A stretch of 64,000 nucleotides of DNA from Pseudomonas parafulva NBRC 16636 = DSM 17004 (GTDB taxonomy: Bacteria > Pseudomonadota > Gammaproteobacteria > Pseudomonadales > Pseudomonadaceae), in contig NZ_BBIU01000024.1 of the NCBI RefSeq assembly GCF_000730645.1, positions 44,340 through 108,339 of the forward strand, written 5' to 3'. The position numbers were made by a program, and so were the translations under genes. This document shows positions 48,742 through 57,339 of the stretch, piece after piece (the first letter of the stretch is position 1; every line of letters starts with the position of its first letter). The notes under the pieces were generated by a model that saw only the letters and a list, made by a program, of their open reading frames with translations, searched no databases and was not told the origin of the DNA.

Positions 48742-49572
48742 CTACATCTTTTGACCCCCAACCCGCTCCAACATGCTCGGATCGGTCAACTGCATGAACC
48801 AGCGACGGTGCCCGGGCCTGCCCGAGCTTTTACGGGCGCGGTCCCTCACCCAGCCGCGCGCCTCGACTCGCTGCCCTTTCAGGTTATCGAAGAAGCTGGC
48901 GGGCACAGTGCGTTGCAGACGAGCGGGCACCTGCAGCGTGACTGCGTCGTCCAGGTTCAGCCAGATACCGCCCCGGTGGCGCTGTACAGCCTTGATACGC
49001 CCACTCACAACCGCGAACCCGGGCTGCCTGAGTGCGCGTGCAGACACCACTGGTGACGTTTTCCAAAGGCCGGCACCCGCCTTGCGTGCAACCTGTTCAG
49101 CGCGCTGCTGGCAGGCGTTGAGGCGCACATTGGGGGCGAACGCAATGCGATAGCCCAGGCCCTCGCTGAGCAATTGTGCTTCCAGATTGTTGCCGGTACG
49201 GCTGTACAGATGCGCCAAAGTGCGGCCGTATCTGTCTTTTTTTTCCACGCCTGGTACCAGGCCGAGCCGCCCGTCACTGGCCTTGACCAAGGCCTGCAGG
49301 CGACGCCGGGCGGCCTCGGCATAAGGCTCGCTGGCCTGGCCCTTGCGGCCGATTTCCGGGGCATTGATGCCGATCATGCGCACACTGCGGCCGTCGACCA
49401 GGCGCACGGTATCGCCATCCACCACGTACCGCACCGCGACCTGCTGCGGGCGCTGGGGCAGCGGGCAGAATGCCTGTGCCGGGAGGTGCCAAGACAGGGC
49501 CATAAAAAAAGCGCCCACAAGGGGCGCCTTTTTCAGCAGCACTGCGAAACCCGAAGGGTTCGCCTTGCGCAT
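48742..49572 (-). CDS. Exported staphylococcal-type (SNase-like) nuclease
   Basis: 276-residue protein. The signal region ends near LPAQA, followed by an SNase-like domain with VRYVVDGDTVRLVDGRSVRM and IGINAPEIG, and the catalytic-type Glu/Arg region in YGRTLAHLYSR. A second domain of about 100 residues follows (SGRIKAVQRHRGGIWLNLDD, OB-like). It starts two bases after the rpmE stop. The rpmE terminator hairpin lies in its codons 14-24. The true start could therefore be ATG 49572, a GTG 30 bases downstream, or ATG 49503; only the first two leave a good signal peptide. Confidence 0.8.
   Translation of the reverse strand: MRKANPSGFAVLLKKAPLVGAFFMALSWHLPAQAFCPLPQRPQQVAVRYVVDGDTVRLVDGRSVRMIGINAPEIGRKGQASEPYAEAARRRLQALVKASDGRLGLVPGVEKKDRYGRTLAHLYSRTGNNLEAQLLSEGLGYRIAFAPNVRLNACQQRAEQVARKAGAGLWKTSPVVSARALRQPGFAVVSGRIKAVQRHRGGIWLNLDDAVTLQVPARLQRTVPASFFDNLKGQRVEARGWVRDRARKSSGRPGHRRWFMQLTDPSMLERVGGQKM
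49504..49533 (-). terminator. rpmE terminator inside the nuclease reading frame
   Basis: On the minus strand GGCGCC, loop TTGTG, then GGGCGC stem and seven T residues form a classic rho-independent terminator, about 42 bases after the rpmE stop. It is also translated in the nuclease frame (KKAPLVGAFF). Confidence 0.8.
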
Positions 49573-49574
49573 GA

Positions 49575-49790
49575 TTACTTCTTGGTACCGAACATGCCGA
49601 AGCGGTCGGCGAACTTCTGTACGCGGCCACCGGTGTCCAGGACTTTCTGCTTGCCAGTGTAGAACGGGTGGCACAGCGAGCACACGTCGATCGCCAGCGG
49701 CTTGGCCAGGGTCGAACGGGTCTCGAATTTGGCGCCGCAGCTGCAGGTGACTGCAACTACTTCGTAGTTTGGATGAATATCTGCTTTCAT
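49575..49790 (-). CDS. rpmE: 50S ribosomal protein L31, zinc-binding form
   Basis: 71 residues with the C+ type zinc ligands CSC (Cys16, Cys18) and CSLC (Cys37, Cys40), so this is the zinc-containing form and not the zinc-free paralogue made under starvation. Start MKADIHPNYEVV at 49790 with GGAAG upstream; the open frame extends 13 codons further without conservation. Terminator follows inside the next gene. Confidence 0.97.
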   Translation of the reverse strand: MKADIHPNYEVVAVTCSCGAKFETRSTLAKPLAIDVCSLCHPFYTGKQKVLDTGGRVQKFADRFGMFGTKK

Positions 49791-49957
49791 GGTCACTTCC
49801 TCGAGCTGCGTGCCGCCACCCAACACCAATTGTTGAATACCGCACGTAATTAGGCGGCGAATAATACCAGAGCGTTGCGCCAGTGCAAGTTGTCGCGTGT
49901 ACCGACCGTCGTCTGCTAGGCTCGCCAGTTCTTGAAACGCCCTCCGAGACTTTCCGC

Positions 49958-52177
49958 GTGCCCGACGTCATCCTGCGCCTTGCCCTGCCCTCCCCGCTGC
50001 GTCGGCTGTTCGACTACAAGGCACCGGCCAGCATCGCACGCCAGGCCTTGAGCCCAGGCATGCGCATACGCGTGCCGTTCGGTCGCCGGGAAATGATCGG
50101 CGTGCTAGTAGACGTCTGCGCCGAGAGCGAGGTGCCCGCCGACAAGCTCAAGCCTGCCAGCGCCCTGCTCGACCCGGTATCGCCGATACCGCCATCGCTG
50201 TTCAAGCTGTGCCTGTGGACGGCGCACTATTACCAGCACAGCCTGGGCGACACCCTGAGCTGGGCGCTCCCTACCCTGTTGCGCCAAGGCGAGCCGGCAG
50301 AGATGCGCCAGGAGCGCTTCTGGCATGTAGCCCCCGGCGCACGCCTGGAAGACCCGCGCATTGCCCGCGCGCCGCGCCAGCGTGACGCACTCAAGACCTT
50401 GGCCCAGCACCCCCACGGCGTGCCCCACAGCCTGCTGAGCAAGCTCAACCTGAACAAGGACAGCCTTGACCTGCTGCTGGCCAAGGACCTGGTGCAGCTG
50501 GAGGTTCGCCGCCACCTGCCCCAGGAACGCCGCGAGCATTGGCTGGCCCAGTCGGAACTGCCGCTCAACGACGAACAACGCGATGCCTTCGATGCCGTAC
50601 TGGAAGGCTTTGGCCACTTTGGCGCGTTTCTGCTGGCAGGCGTGACCGGCAGCGGCAAGACCGAGGTGTACCTGCAACTGATCCGCGAAACCCTGGAGGC
50701 CGGCAAGCAGGCCTTGGTGCTGATCCCCGAAATCAACCTCGGCCCGCAGACCTTGGCGCGTTTCGAACAACGCTTCAACGCCCGCATTGCGTTGCTGCAC
50801 TCGGCGGTGAGCGACCGCGAGCGCCTCGACGCCTGGCTGGCTGCACGCGACGGCGAGGCAGATATCATTATCGGCACCCGTTCGGCGCTGTTCACACCCA
50901 TGAAAAACCCTGGGCTGATCATCATCGACGAGGAGCACGACGGCTCCTATAAACAGCAGGAAGGCCTGCGCTACCACGCCCGCGACCTTGCTCTGGTTCG
51001 CGCCCACCAGGACAACGTGCCCATTGTGCTCGGCTCGGCCACGCCTTCGCTGGAAACCCTGCACAATGCCCTGACCGGGCGCTATCGCCTGCTGCGCATG
51101 AACCAGCGTGCCGGTGGTGCCCGCCCGCCGCGCATGCTGCGCCTGGATGTGAAGAGCCTGCCGCTGGACAGCGGTATCAGCGGCCCGTTGCAGCAGGCCA
51201 TTCGCCAGACACTGGAAGCCGGCCAGCAGGTACTGGTGTTTCTCAACCGCCGCGGGTTCGCGCCCACCTTGCTGTGCCACGACTGCGGGTGGTTGTCCGA
51301 GTGCCCGCGTTGCGATGCGCGCATGACGGTGCACCAGCGCTCCGGGGTGCTGCGCTGCCACCACTGCGGCTATGACGAGCGTCTGCCGCACCACTGCCCA
51401 CAGTGCAACCACGTGGACCTGCGCCCGGTGGGGGCCGGTACGGAGCGTGCCGAAGAGCGCCTGAAGGTATTGTTCCCGGACTACCCGGTGCTGCGGGTAG
51501 ACCGCGACAGTACATCGCGCAAGGACGCGATGCAGCAGCTGTTCAACACCATCCAGCGCGGCCAGCCGAGCATCCTGGTCGGTACCCAGATGCTGGCCAA
51601 GGGGCACCACTTTCCCCGGGTGACCCTGGTGGCCATCCTCGATGCCGACGGCGGGTTGTTCTCTGGCGATTTCCGCGCCAGCGAGCGCATGGCCCAGTTG
51701 ATCGTGCAGGTGGCCGGGCGCGCAGGGCGTGCGGAGGACCCTGGCAAGGTGATCATCCAGACGCACCTGGCAGACCACCCGCTGCTGGTACAACTGACCG
51801 AACAGGGCTACTTCGCCTTCGCCGAGCAGGCGCTGGACGAGCGCCGCGCCGCCGGGCTGCCCCCCTTTTCCCACCTGGCGTTGCTGCGGGCCGAGGCGCA
51901 CAAGCCCGGCCAGGCCGAAGCGTTTCTCGATGAGGCGTGCGCAGCCGCCGAGCGCCTGGTGGCAGAGCAGGGCCTGCCGGGCATCGAACTGCTCGGCCCG
52001 GTGCCCGCCCCCATGGAACGCCGCGCCGGGCGCTTCCGTGCACAGTTGCTGCTACAGGCCGCCACCCGTGCGCCCCTGCACCGGCTGATCAGCGCCTGGT
52101 TGCTGGTGCTGGAGCAGATGCCGAGCGGCCGCCAGGTACGCTGGTCCCTGGACGTCGACCCCCTCGACCTGTACTGA
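49958..52177 (+). CDS. priA: Primosomal replication restart helicase PriA
   Basis: 739-residue superfamily 2 DNA helicase that reloads the replisome at stalled forks. An N-terminal 3'-end-binding domain is followed by Walker A GVTGSGKTE near residue 228, the DEEH box IIDEEHDGSYKQQE, a helicase C part and the paired zinc fingers CHDCGWLSECPRCDAR and CHHCGYDERLPHHCPQC. GTG start (MPDVILRLALPSPL) is chosen because this is the conserved N-terminus; the longer open frame adds 25 residues. Confidence 0.96.
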   Translation: MPDVILRLALPSPLRRLFDYKAPASIARQALSPGMRIRVPFGRREMIGVLVDVCAESEVPADKLKPASALLDPVSPIPPSLFKLCLWTAHYYQHSLGDTLSWALPTLLRQGEPAEMRQERFWHVAPGARLEDPRIARAPRQRDALKTLAQHPHGVPHSLLSKLNLNKDSLDLLLAKDLVQLEVRRHLPQERREHWLAQSELPLNDEQRDAFDAVLEGFGHFGAFLLAGVTGSGKTEVYLQLIRETLEAGKQALVLIPEINLGPQTLARFEQRFNARIALLHSAVSDRERLDAWLAARDGEADIIIGTRSALFTPMKNPGLIIIDEEHDGSYKQQEGLRYHARDLALVRAHQDNVPIVLGSATPSLETLHNALTGRYRLLRMNQRAGGARPPRMLRLDVKSLPLDSGISGPLQQAIRQTLEAGQQVLVFLNRRGFAPTLLCHDCGWLSECPRCDARMTVHQRSGVLRCHHCGYDERLPHHCPQCNHVDLRPVGAGTERAEERLKVLFPDYPVLRVDRDSTSRKDAMQQLFNTIQRGQPSILVGTQMLAKGHHFPRVTLVAILDADGGLFSGDFRASERMAQLIVQVAGRAGRAEDPGKVIIQTHLADHPLLVQLTEQGYFAFAEQALDERRAAGLPPFSHLALLRAEAHKPGQAEAFLDEACAAAERLVAEQGLPGIELLGPVPAPMERRAGRFRAQLLLQAATRAPLHRLISAWLLVLEQMPSGRQVRWSLDVDPLDLY

Positions 52178-52183
52178 GCGTCA

Positions 52184-52389
52184 AGCTGCAAGCTGTAAGC
52201 TGCAAGAAAGAGCAGTGCGCGTGTGGCATGGCTTCTTCTTACAGCTTGTAGCTTGTGGCTTGTAGCTTGTGGCTTGTGGCTTGTGGCTTGTGGCTCAAAG
52301 CAAACCACGAGCTACAAGCTGCAAGAAAAAGCAGCGCCGACGCGATATTGCTTTTTCTTGCAGCTTGCAGCTTGCCGCTTGCAGCTCAA
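52184..52389. repeat. Heptanucleotide repeats with two large hairpins between priA and argS
   Basis: Seven tandem 7-base units lie at 52244-52292: GCTTGTA, GCTTGTG, GCTTGTA, then four GCTTGTG. They are flanked by inverted relatives (AGCTGCAAGCTGTAAG at 52184-52199 pairs with CTTACAGCTTGTAGCT at 52238-52253, 15 of 16). A second hairpin, GCTGCAAGAAAAAGCA (52318-52333) with its exact complement at 52349-52364, has a 15-base loop, and its stem extends about 8 bp outward. This fills most of the 306-base gap. Probable transcript-end structure of priA; the origin of the repeat family is unknown. Confidence 0.85.
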
Positions 52390-52483
52390 AGGTTGGCAAC
52401 CTGCTCCCAGCCACGGATAATGCCCAGTTTTTCCACCTGCGCATCCAGGCGCTCACCGCGCTTGCGGTCGAAAAGAGATTTCC

Positions 52484-54220
52484 ATGAAAGACACCATTCG
52501 CCAGCTGATCCAGCAAGCCCTCACCCAACTCGTCAACGACGGTGTGCTGCCTGACGGCCTGTCGCCGGCGATTCAGGTGGAAAACGCCCGGGACAAGACC
52601 CACGGTGACTTCGCCAGCAACATCGCCATGATGCTGGCCAAGCCTGCCGGCATGAAGCCGCGCGACCTGGCCGAGAAGCTGATCGATGCCCTGCCGGCCA
52701 GTGCCGACATCACCAAGGTCGAAATCGCCGGCCCGGGCTTTCTGAATTTCTTCCAGAACACCGCAGCCCTGGCCAGCCGCCTGGATGCCGCCCTGGGCGA
52801 TGCCCGCCTGGGCGCACGCAAGGCCGGCCCTGCGCAGAAAGTGGTCGTCGACCTATCGGCGCCGAACCTCGCCAAGGAAATGCACGTCGGCCACCTGCGC
52901 TCCACCATCATTGGTGACAGCGTGGCGCGTGTGCTGGAGTTTCTCGGCGACCAGGTGATCCGCCAGAACCACGTGGGCGACTGGGGCACCCAGTTCGGCA
53001 TGCTGCTGGCGTACCTTGAAGAAAACCCGATCACCAGCGACGAGCTGTCGGACCTGGAGAACTTCTACCGCGCCGCCAAAAAGCGCTTCGACGAATCCGA
53101 GGCCTTCGCTACCCGCGCCCGGGGCCTGGTGGTGAAGCTGCAGGCGGGTGACCCGGAGTGCATGGCCCTGTGGACGCGCTTCAAGGACATCTCCCTGTCG
53201 CACTGCCAGAAAACCTACGAGCTGCTGAACGTCAAGCTGACCATGGCCGACGTCATGGGCGAGAGTGCCTACAACGACGACCTGGCCAATGTCGTCCGCG
53301 AGCTGAAGGCCAAAGGCCTGCTGGTCGAGGACCAGGGCGCCCAGTGCGTGTTCCTCGAAGCATTCAAGAACAGTGAAGGCGAGCCACTGCCAGTGATCGT
53401 GCAGAAGGCCGATGGCGGTTACCTGTACGCCACCACCGACCTGGCTGCCGTGCGCTACCGCAGCAACGTGCTGAAGGCTGACCGCGCTCTGTACTTTGTC
53501 GACCAGCGCCAGGCCCTGCACTTCAACCAGGTGTTCGAGGTAGCGCGTCGTGCCGGCTTCGTCGGCCACCCGATGCAAATGGAGCACATGGGCTTCGGCA
53601 CCATGAACGGCGCCGACGGCCGCCCGTTCAAGACCCGCGACGGTGGCACCGTCAAGCTGATCGACCTGCTGACCGAAGCCAAGGACCGCGCCTACGCGCT
53701 GGTGAAGGAAAAGAACCCGACCCTGGCCGACGACGACCTGCGCCACATCGGCGAAGTGGTGGGCATTGGTGCGGTGAAGTACGCGGACCTGTCCAAGCAC
53801 CGCACCAGCGACTACAGCTTCAACTTCGAACAGATGCTCAACTTCGAAGGCAACACTGCGCCGTACCTGCTGTACGCCTATACCCGCGTGGCCGGCGTGT
53901 TCCGCAAGCTGGGCAAGGGCTTCGAGGAAGTCGAAGGCAGCATCGTGCTAGAAGCCGCCCATGAGCAGGACCTGGCCGCACGCCTGGCGCAGTTCGGGGA
54001 AATCCTCAACAACGTGGCCGAGAAAGGCACGCCGCACGTGCTGTGCAGCTACCTGTACGACCTGGCCGGCCTGTTCTCCAGCTTCTACGAGAACTGCCCG
54101 ATTCTGGCCGCCGAAACCCCGCAGCAGCAGCAAAGCCGCCTGCGCCTGGCAGCCCTGACCGGCCGCACCCTCAAACAAGGTCTGGAACTGCTCGGCCTGG
54201 AAACCCTGGAGCGCATGTAA
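52484..54220 (+). CDS. argS: Arginyl-tRNA synthetase
   Basis: 578-residue class I aminoacyl-tRNA synthetase. It has an N-terminal Add1 domain, the HIGH-type motif HVGHLRSTIIGD near residue 131, the ArgS-specific GRPFKTRDGG region near 385 in place of KMSKS and a DALR anticodon-binding C-terminus. ATG at 52484 follows AAAAGAGA. Directly before the SPOR-protein gene, the standard Pseudomonas order. Confidence 0.96.
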   Translation: MKDTIRQLIQQALTQLVNDGVLPDGLSPAIQVENARDKTHGDFASNIAMMLAKPAGMKPRDLAEKLIDALPASADITKVEIAGPGFLNFFQNTAALASRLDAALGDARLGARKAGPAQKVVVDLSAPNLAKEMHVGHLRSTIIGDSVARVLEFLGDQVIRQNHVGDWGTQFGMLLAYLEENPITSDELSDLENFYRAAKKRFDESEAFATRARGLVVKLQAGDPECMALWTRFKDISLSHCQKTYELLNVKLTMADVMGESAYNDDLANVVRELKAKGLLVEDQGAQCVFLEAFKNSEGEPLPVIVQKADGGYLYATTDLAAVRYRSNVLKADRALYFVDQRQALHFNQVFEVARRAGFVGHPMQMEHMGFGTMNGADGRPFKTRDGGTVKLIDLLTEAKDRAYALVKEKNPTLADDDLRHIGEVVGIGAVKYADLSKHRTSDYSFNFEQMLNFEGNTAPYLLYAYTRVAGVFRKLGKGFEEVEGSIVLEAAHEQDLAARLAQFGEILNNVAEKGTPHVLCSYLYDLAGLFSSFYENCPILAAETPQQQQSRLRLAALTGRTLKQGLELLGLETLERM

Positions 54221-54221
54221 G

Positions 54222-54923
54222 TTGGCTGCCAAGAAGAAACCTGCCCCCAAGCGCGGCGCCAGCCGCCAGACAGCGCCGGCCAAAAAACCTATCCCAGGTT
54301 GGGTATGGCTGGCGGTCGGCCTTACCGTGGGCGCGTTCATCGTGTTTCTGATGAAGCTCGAACCCGGCGGTGCGGATATCAAGCGCACCAAGCCCGAGCA
54401 GCAGAAAACCGAGAAAGCGGCCGAAGCCGGCAAGTCGACCCAGGCCCCCACCGTGCAGCAGCCGGTGAAGCCGAAGTATGACTTCTATACCCTGCTGCCC
54501 GAATCGGAAGTGATCGTGCCGCCCGAAGCGGTGCCGGAGAAGACGCCACCCGTACCGGCCCAGCCGGTCACCCCGGTGACACCGGCCGAAGCCGCGAAGA
54601 TCGACACCGCCCGTGCCCAGGCTGCACTGCTTGGGCAAACGCCGCCACCGGCCCCGCCCGTAATCAAGCCGGCAGCGACCACGCAGTTCTTCCTGCAGGC
54701 GGGTTCATTCCGCAAGCAGGCTGATGCCGACAAGGTGCGCGCGCAGATCATTCTGCTGGGCCAAGCGGTGAAGGTTGAGTCGGGCACGGTCAAGGAAGAA
54801 ACCTGGTACCGGGTACTGGTCGGTCCCTTCAGCAACCGCGAACAACTGACCGTCGCGCAGAAGCAACTGGCCGGCGCGGGCTTCAGCAACCTGCTGCTGC
54901 AACAGCGCCAAACCCGACAGTAA
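54222..54923 (+). CDS. SPOR-domain protein (FtsN-like)
   Basis: 233 residues: short basic cytoplasmic part (AAKKKPAPKRGASRQTAPAK), one transmembrane helix at about 27-45 (GWVWLAVGLTVGAFIVFLM), a proline-rich linker and a C-terminal SPOR domain (TQFFLQAGSFRKQADADKVR to the end), the arrangement of the division protein FtsN. TTG start with GGAG ten bases upstream inside the argS 3' end; one base separates it from argS. Probable septal localisation. Confidence 0.86.
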   Translation: MAAKKKPAPKRGASRQTAPAKKPIPGWVWLAVGLTVGAFIVFLMKLEPGGADIKRTKPEQQKTEKAAEAGKSTQAPTVQQPVKPKYDFYTLLPESEVIVPPEAVPEKTPPVPAQPVTPVTPAEAAKIDTARAQAALLGQTPPPAPPVIKPAATTQFFLQAGSFRKQADADKVRAQIILLGQAVKVESGTVKEETWYRVLVGPFSNREQLTVAQKQLAGAGFSNLLLQQRQTRQ

Positions 54924-54935
54924 GCAGCCTTTCAG

Positions 54936-54979
54936 GCCCAGGTGGGAGCTACCTTGCACAGGTGCTCCCACCTGGGCCG
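54936..54979. terminator. Bidirectional terminator with GTGGGAGC motif
   Basis: GGCCCAGGTGGGAGC and GCTCCCACCTGGGCC are exact complements (15 bp) around a 14-base loop, between the convergent FtsN-like and TM2-protein genes. The stem includes the GTGGGAGC core of the Pseudomonas repetitive elements. Confidence 0.8.
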
Positions 54980-54983
54980 CGCC

Positions 54984-55403
54984 TCAACCCCGCCCCGCAT
55001 TGCGCTCGGACACCTGGGTGTTCAGGGTCCAGAAGTCGTACAGCACACCCAACAGGAACAGGCCACCGGTCAGGAAGTAGATGATCGCGGTGACCCATTT
55101 GCCCTGGTAAAGGCGGTGCAGGCCAAACACGCCGAGGAAGGTCAGCAGGATCCAGGCGATGTTGTAATCGATACGCCCGGACTCGAAACGCAGGTCCGCC
55201 TCACGGTCCATGGACGGAATCAGGAACAGGTCGATCAGCCAACCGATGCCGAACAAGCCGAAGGTGAAGAACCAGAGGGTGCCGGTGATGGGTTTGCCGT
55301 AGTAGAAGCGATGGGACCCGGTAAAGCCCAGGATCCACAGCAGGTAGCCGATCACCTTGCTGTGGGTGTCGTGCAGGGGTGCGCCCTGTTGATAACTGTT
55401 CAT
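54984..55403 (-). CDS. TM2-domain membrane protein
   Basis: 139 residues with about four hydrophobic segments. The paired helices with GFTGSHRFYYGKPITG and FGLHRLYQGKWVTA are two TM2-type units with the G-x-H-R-F/L-Y consensus. The function of bacterial TM2 proteins is unknown. It is divergent from the NlpC/P60 gene across a 168-base AT-rich gap, in which no firm promoter boxes could be assigned. Confidence 0.85.
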   Translation of the reverse strand: MNSYQQGAPLHDTHSKVIGYLLWILGFTGSHRFYYGKPITGTLWFFTFGLFGIGWLIDLFLIPSMDREADLRFESGRIDYNIAWILLTFLGVFGLHRLYQGKWVTAIIYFLTGGLFLLGVLYDFWTLNTQVSERNAGRG

Positions 55404-55571
55404 GCATAAACCTCGTGCGCTGCGGATGAAATTTTTCTAAAAAAAGTTGTGACTTTTTTCGCCCGGGCCGACATACGGTACGTGAAGAATCGACCAACGG
55501 ATCAAAGATTGATCAAAAAGCTGTTATAAAGTTGCGCGCCCAACACACAACTATTCATAAGAGCTTCATCT

Positions 55572-56201
55572 ATGCCGCCTTTGATCAAGACATGGCTGAC
55601 CCTCTGCCTATTATTGCCCCTGGCCGCCCACGCCACCAACCGTGAGCAACGTCTTCCCAACGGTTTCACCGGCTATACCACCAATGCCGCAGTGAAGCGT
55701 GCCCCTGTCAAACAGGCCACCCTGCATGCTCGCCCTGGCAATGCAGCCCGCAGCAAACACGGCAGGCCCGCTGTCGCCATGTCTGCCAAGCAGAGCAGCG
55801 ACGTGCTCAGCCGGGCCGTCAACGTGCTGGGTACACCTTATGTTTGGGGCGGCAGCAACCCTAAAAAAGGTTTCGATTGCAGCGGGCTGGTGCAATACGC
55901 CTTCAACGACGTTGCCGACGTCAACCTGCCGCGCACCTCCAGCGCCATGGCCCAGGGCCACGGCACCAAGGTGGCCAAGGGTGACCTGAAGCCGGGCGAC
56001 CTGATTTTCTTCAACATCAAGAGCCGCCGGGTGAACCACGTTGCGATCTACCTGGGCAACGACCGCTTCATCCATGCGCCTCGCCGGGGCAAGCGGGTTA
56101 GCATCGACAACCTGAGCAAGCCTTACTGGCAAAAGCATTACGTTGTTGCCAAGCGCGTACTGCCCAAAGAGCAGCAACAGTTGAACCTGGCCAAGCGCTG
56201 A
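55572..56201 (+). CDS. Exported NlpC/P60 peptidoglycan endopeptidase
   Basis: 209-residue cysteine peptidase of the C40 family, expected to cut peptide stems of peptidoglycan. Signal peptide ends near AAHA (residue 21). A basic linker of about 55 residues precedes the catalytic domain with Cys103 (GFDCSGLVQ), His156 (NHVAIYLG) and His168 (FIHAPR) forming the expected triad. All three are present, so it should be active. Confidence 0.93.
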   Translation: MPPLIKTWLTLCLLLPLAAHATNREQRLPNGFTGYTTNAAVKRAPVKQATLHARPGNAARSKHGRPAVAMSAKQSSDVLSRAVNVLGTPYVWGGSNPKKGFDCSGLVQYAFNDVADVNLPRTSSAMAQGHGTKVAKGDLKPGDLIFFNIKSRRVNHVAIYLGNDRFIHAPRRGKRVSIDNLSKPYWQKHYVVAKRVLPKEQQQLNLAKR

Positions 56202-56276
56202 AACCACGGCACGTGCGTGCTGCCTGCCTGGGGTGATCCCTACGCAACGGGCAGCACGGGCTTCACCCCGCCTCGA

Positions 56277-57275
56277 CTAATCCGCCTCAACCACCCCCCT
56301 GTCCCGCAGCCTGCGCATTGCCCCCTCCATCGTCTGCATCCCATCTGCCGCACCGGCTTGCATCACCGAATGCAATTGCGCCATGCGCCCCTCGCGGATC
56401 AGGTTGCGCACAGCCGGGGTGGCCACCAGCACTTCCCGTGCAGCCACCCTGCCCCCGCCTGCCCGCCTGACCAGCCGCTGCACCACCACTACCTGCAACG
56501 ATTGCGCGAGCATGGCGCGTACGAGGGGTTTTTCTTCGGCAGCAAACACCTCCACCAACCTGTCGATACTGTTCACTGCCGAGCGCGTGTGCACCGTGGC
56601 CAGTACCAGGTGACCGGTCTCGGCCGCACGCAACGCCAGGCGGATGGTGGTCAGGTCGCGCAACTCGCCGATCATGATCACGTCCGGGTCCTGGCGCAGG
56701 GCACTGCGCAAACCTTGGGCGAAGCCGGTGCAGTGCCGGCCAACTTCACGCTGGTTCACCAGGCTGCGCTGGCTGCTGTGGATAACTTCCACCGGGTCTT
56801 CGAGGGTGATGATGTGCAAGGCCCGTTCGCGGTTCAACTGATCCACCAGCGTGGCCAGGGTGCTGGATTTGCCGCAGCCGGTAGGGCCGCCGACCAGCAC
56901 CAGGCCATCGTCGCAGCCTGCGATGGTGTTGAAAATGCCTGCCAGGTCGAGCTCGTCCACCCCGGCAATACGCCCGGGTATAAGGCGGAACGTGAGTGCA
57001 AGGCCGTTCAATTGCCTGAACAGGTTCAACCGGAAACGCCCCAGCGACGGTAGTGCCAATGCCATGTCCAGTTCATCGCCGTGTTGCCACTGGTGCAGCT
57101 GGGCCTCGCTCAGCATGCAGGCCATACCCTCAGCCAGCTCGGGCCCCTGCAAGGCGGGGCCCGGCAAGCGCTGCAATAGGCCGTCCTTGCGCAGCATGGG
57201 TACCTGGCCCGCAGCCAGATGCACGTCGCACGCCCCCGCTGCCACGGCCCTGCCCAGCAGGTCAGTCACGTCCAT
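56277..57275 (-). CDS. pilT: Type IV pilus retraction ATPase PilT
   Basis: 332-residue hexameric ATPase. It has Walker A GPTGCGKSS near residue 130, the Asp box IITLEDPVEVIH, Walker B DPDVIMIGELRD, the His box VLATVHTRSA, and the C-terminal AVRNLIREGRM, which matches the PilT retraction motif AIRNLIRE. Ser replaced by Cys in Walker A is a common variant. Divergent from yggS with a 64-base gap. It is 12 kb from the pilMNOPQ genes. Confidence 0.93.
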   Translation of the reverse strand: MDVTDLLGRAVAAGACDVHLAAGQVPMLRKDGLLQRLPGPALQGPELAEGMACMLSEAQLHQWQHGDELDMALALPSLGRFRLNLFRQLNGLALTFRLIPGRIAGVDELDLAGIFNTIAGCDDGLVLVGGPTGCGKSSTLATLVDQLNRERALHIITLEDPVEVIHSSQRSLVNQREVGRHCTGFAQGLRSALRQDPDVIMIGELRDLTTIRLALRAAETGHLVLATVHTRSAVNSIDRLVEVFAAEEKPLVRAMLAQSLQVVVVQRLVRRAGGGRVAAREVLVATPAVRNLIREGRMAQLHSVMQAGAADGMQTMEGAMRRLRDRGVVEAD

Positions 57276-57339
57276 GAGACTCCCCTTCGGCGTTCAACCA
57301 GGTAAAATGCGGCAACCTCTCAGCTGCCGGCATCGATCA

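Noticed and set aside
49573..49971. Extension of the nuclease frame upstream through rpmE
   Set aside because: The upstream part is antisense-free but overlaps rpmE in another frame on the same strand and has no signal peptide or conservation; rpmE is certain.
52244..52292. Possible CRISPR array
   Set aside because: Units are only 7 bases long, contiguous and without spacers; no cas genes nearby.
52223..52554. Short open frames encoding repeated LWLVACG-type peptides
   Set aside because: They are translations of the heptanucleotide repeats in different frames, with no ribosome site and no protein family.
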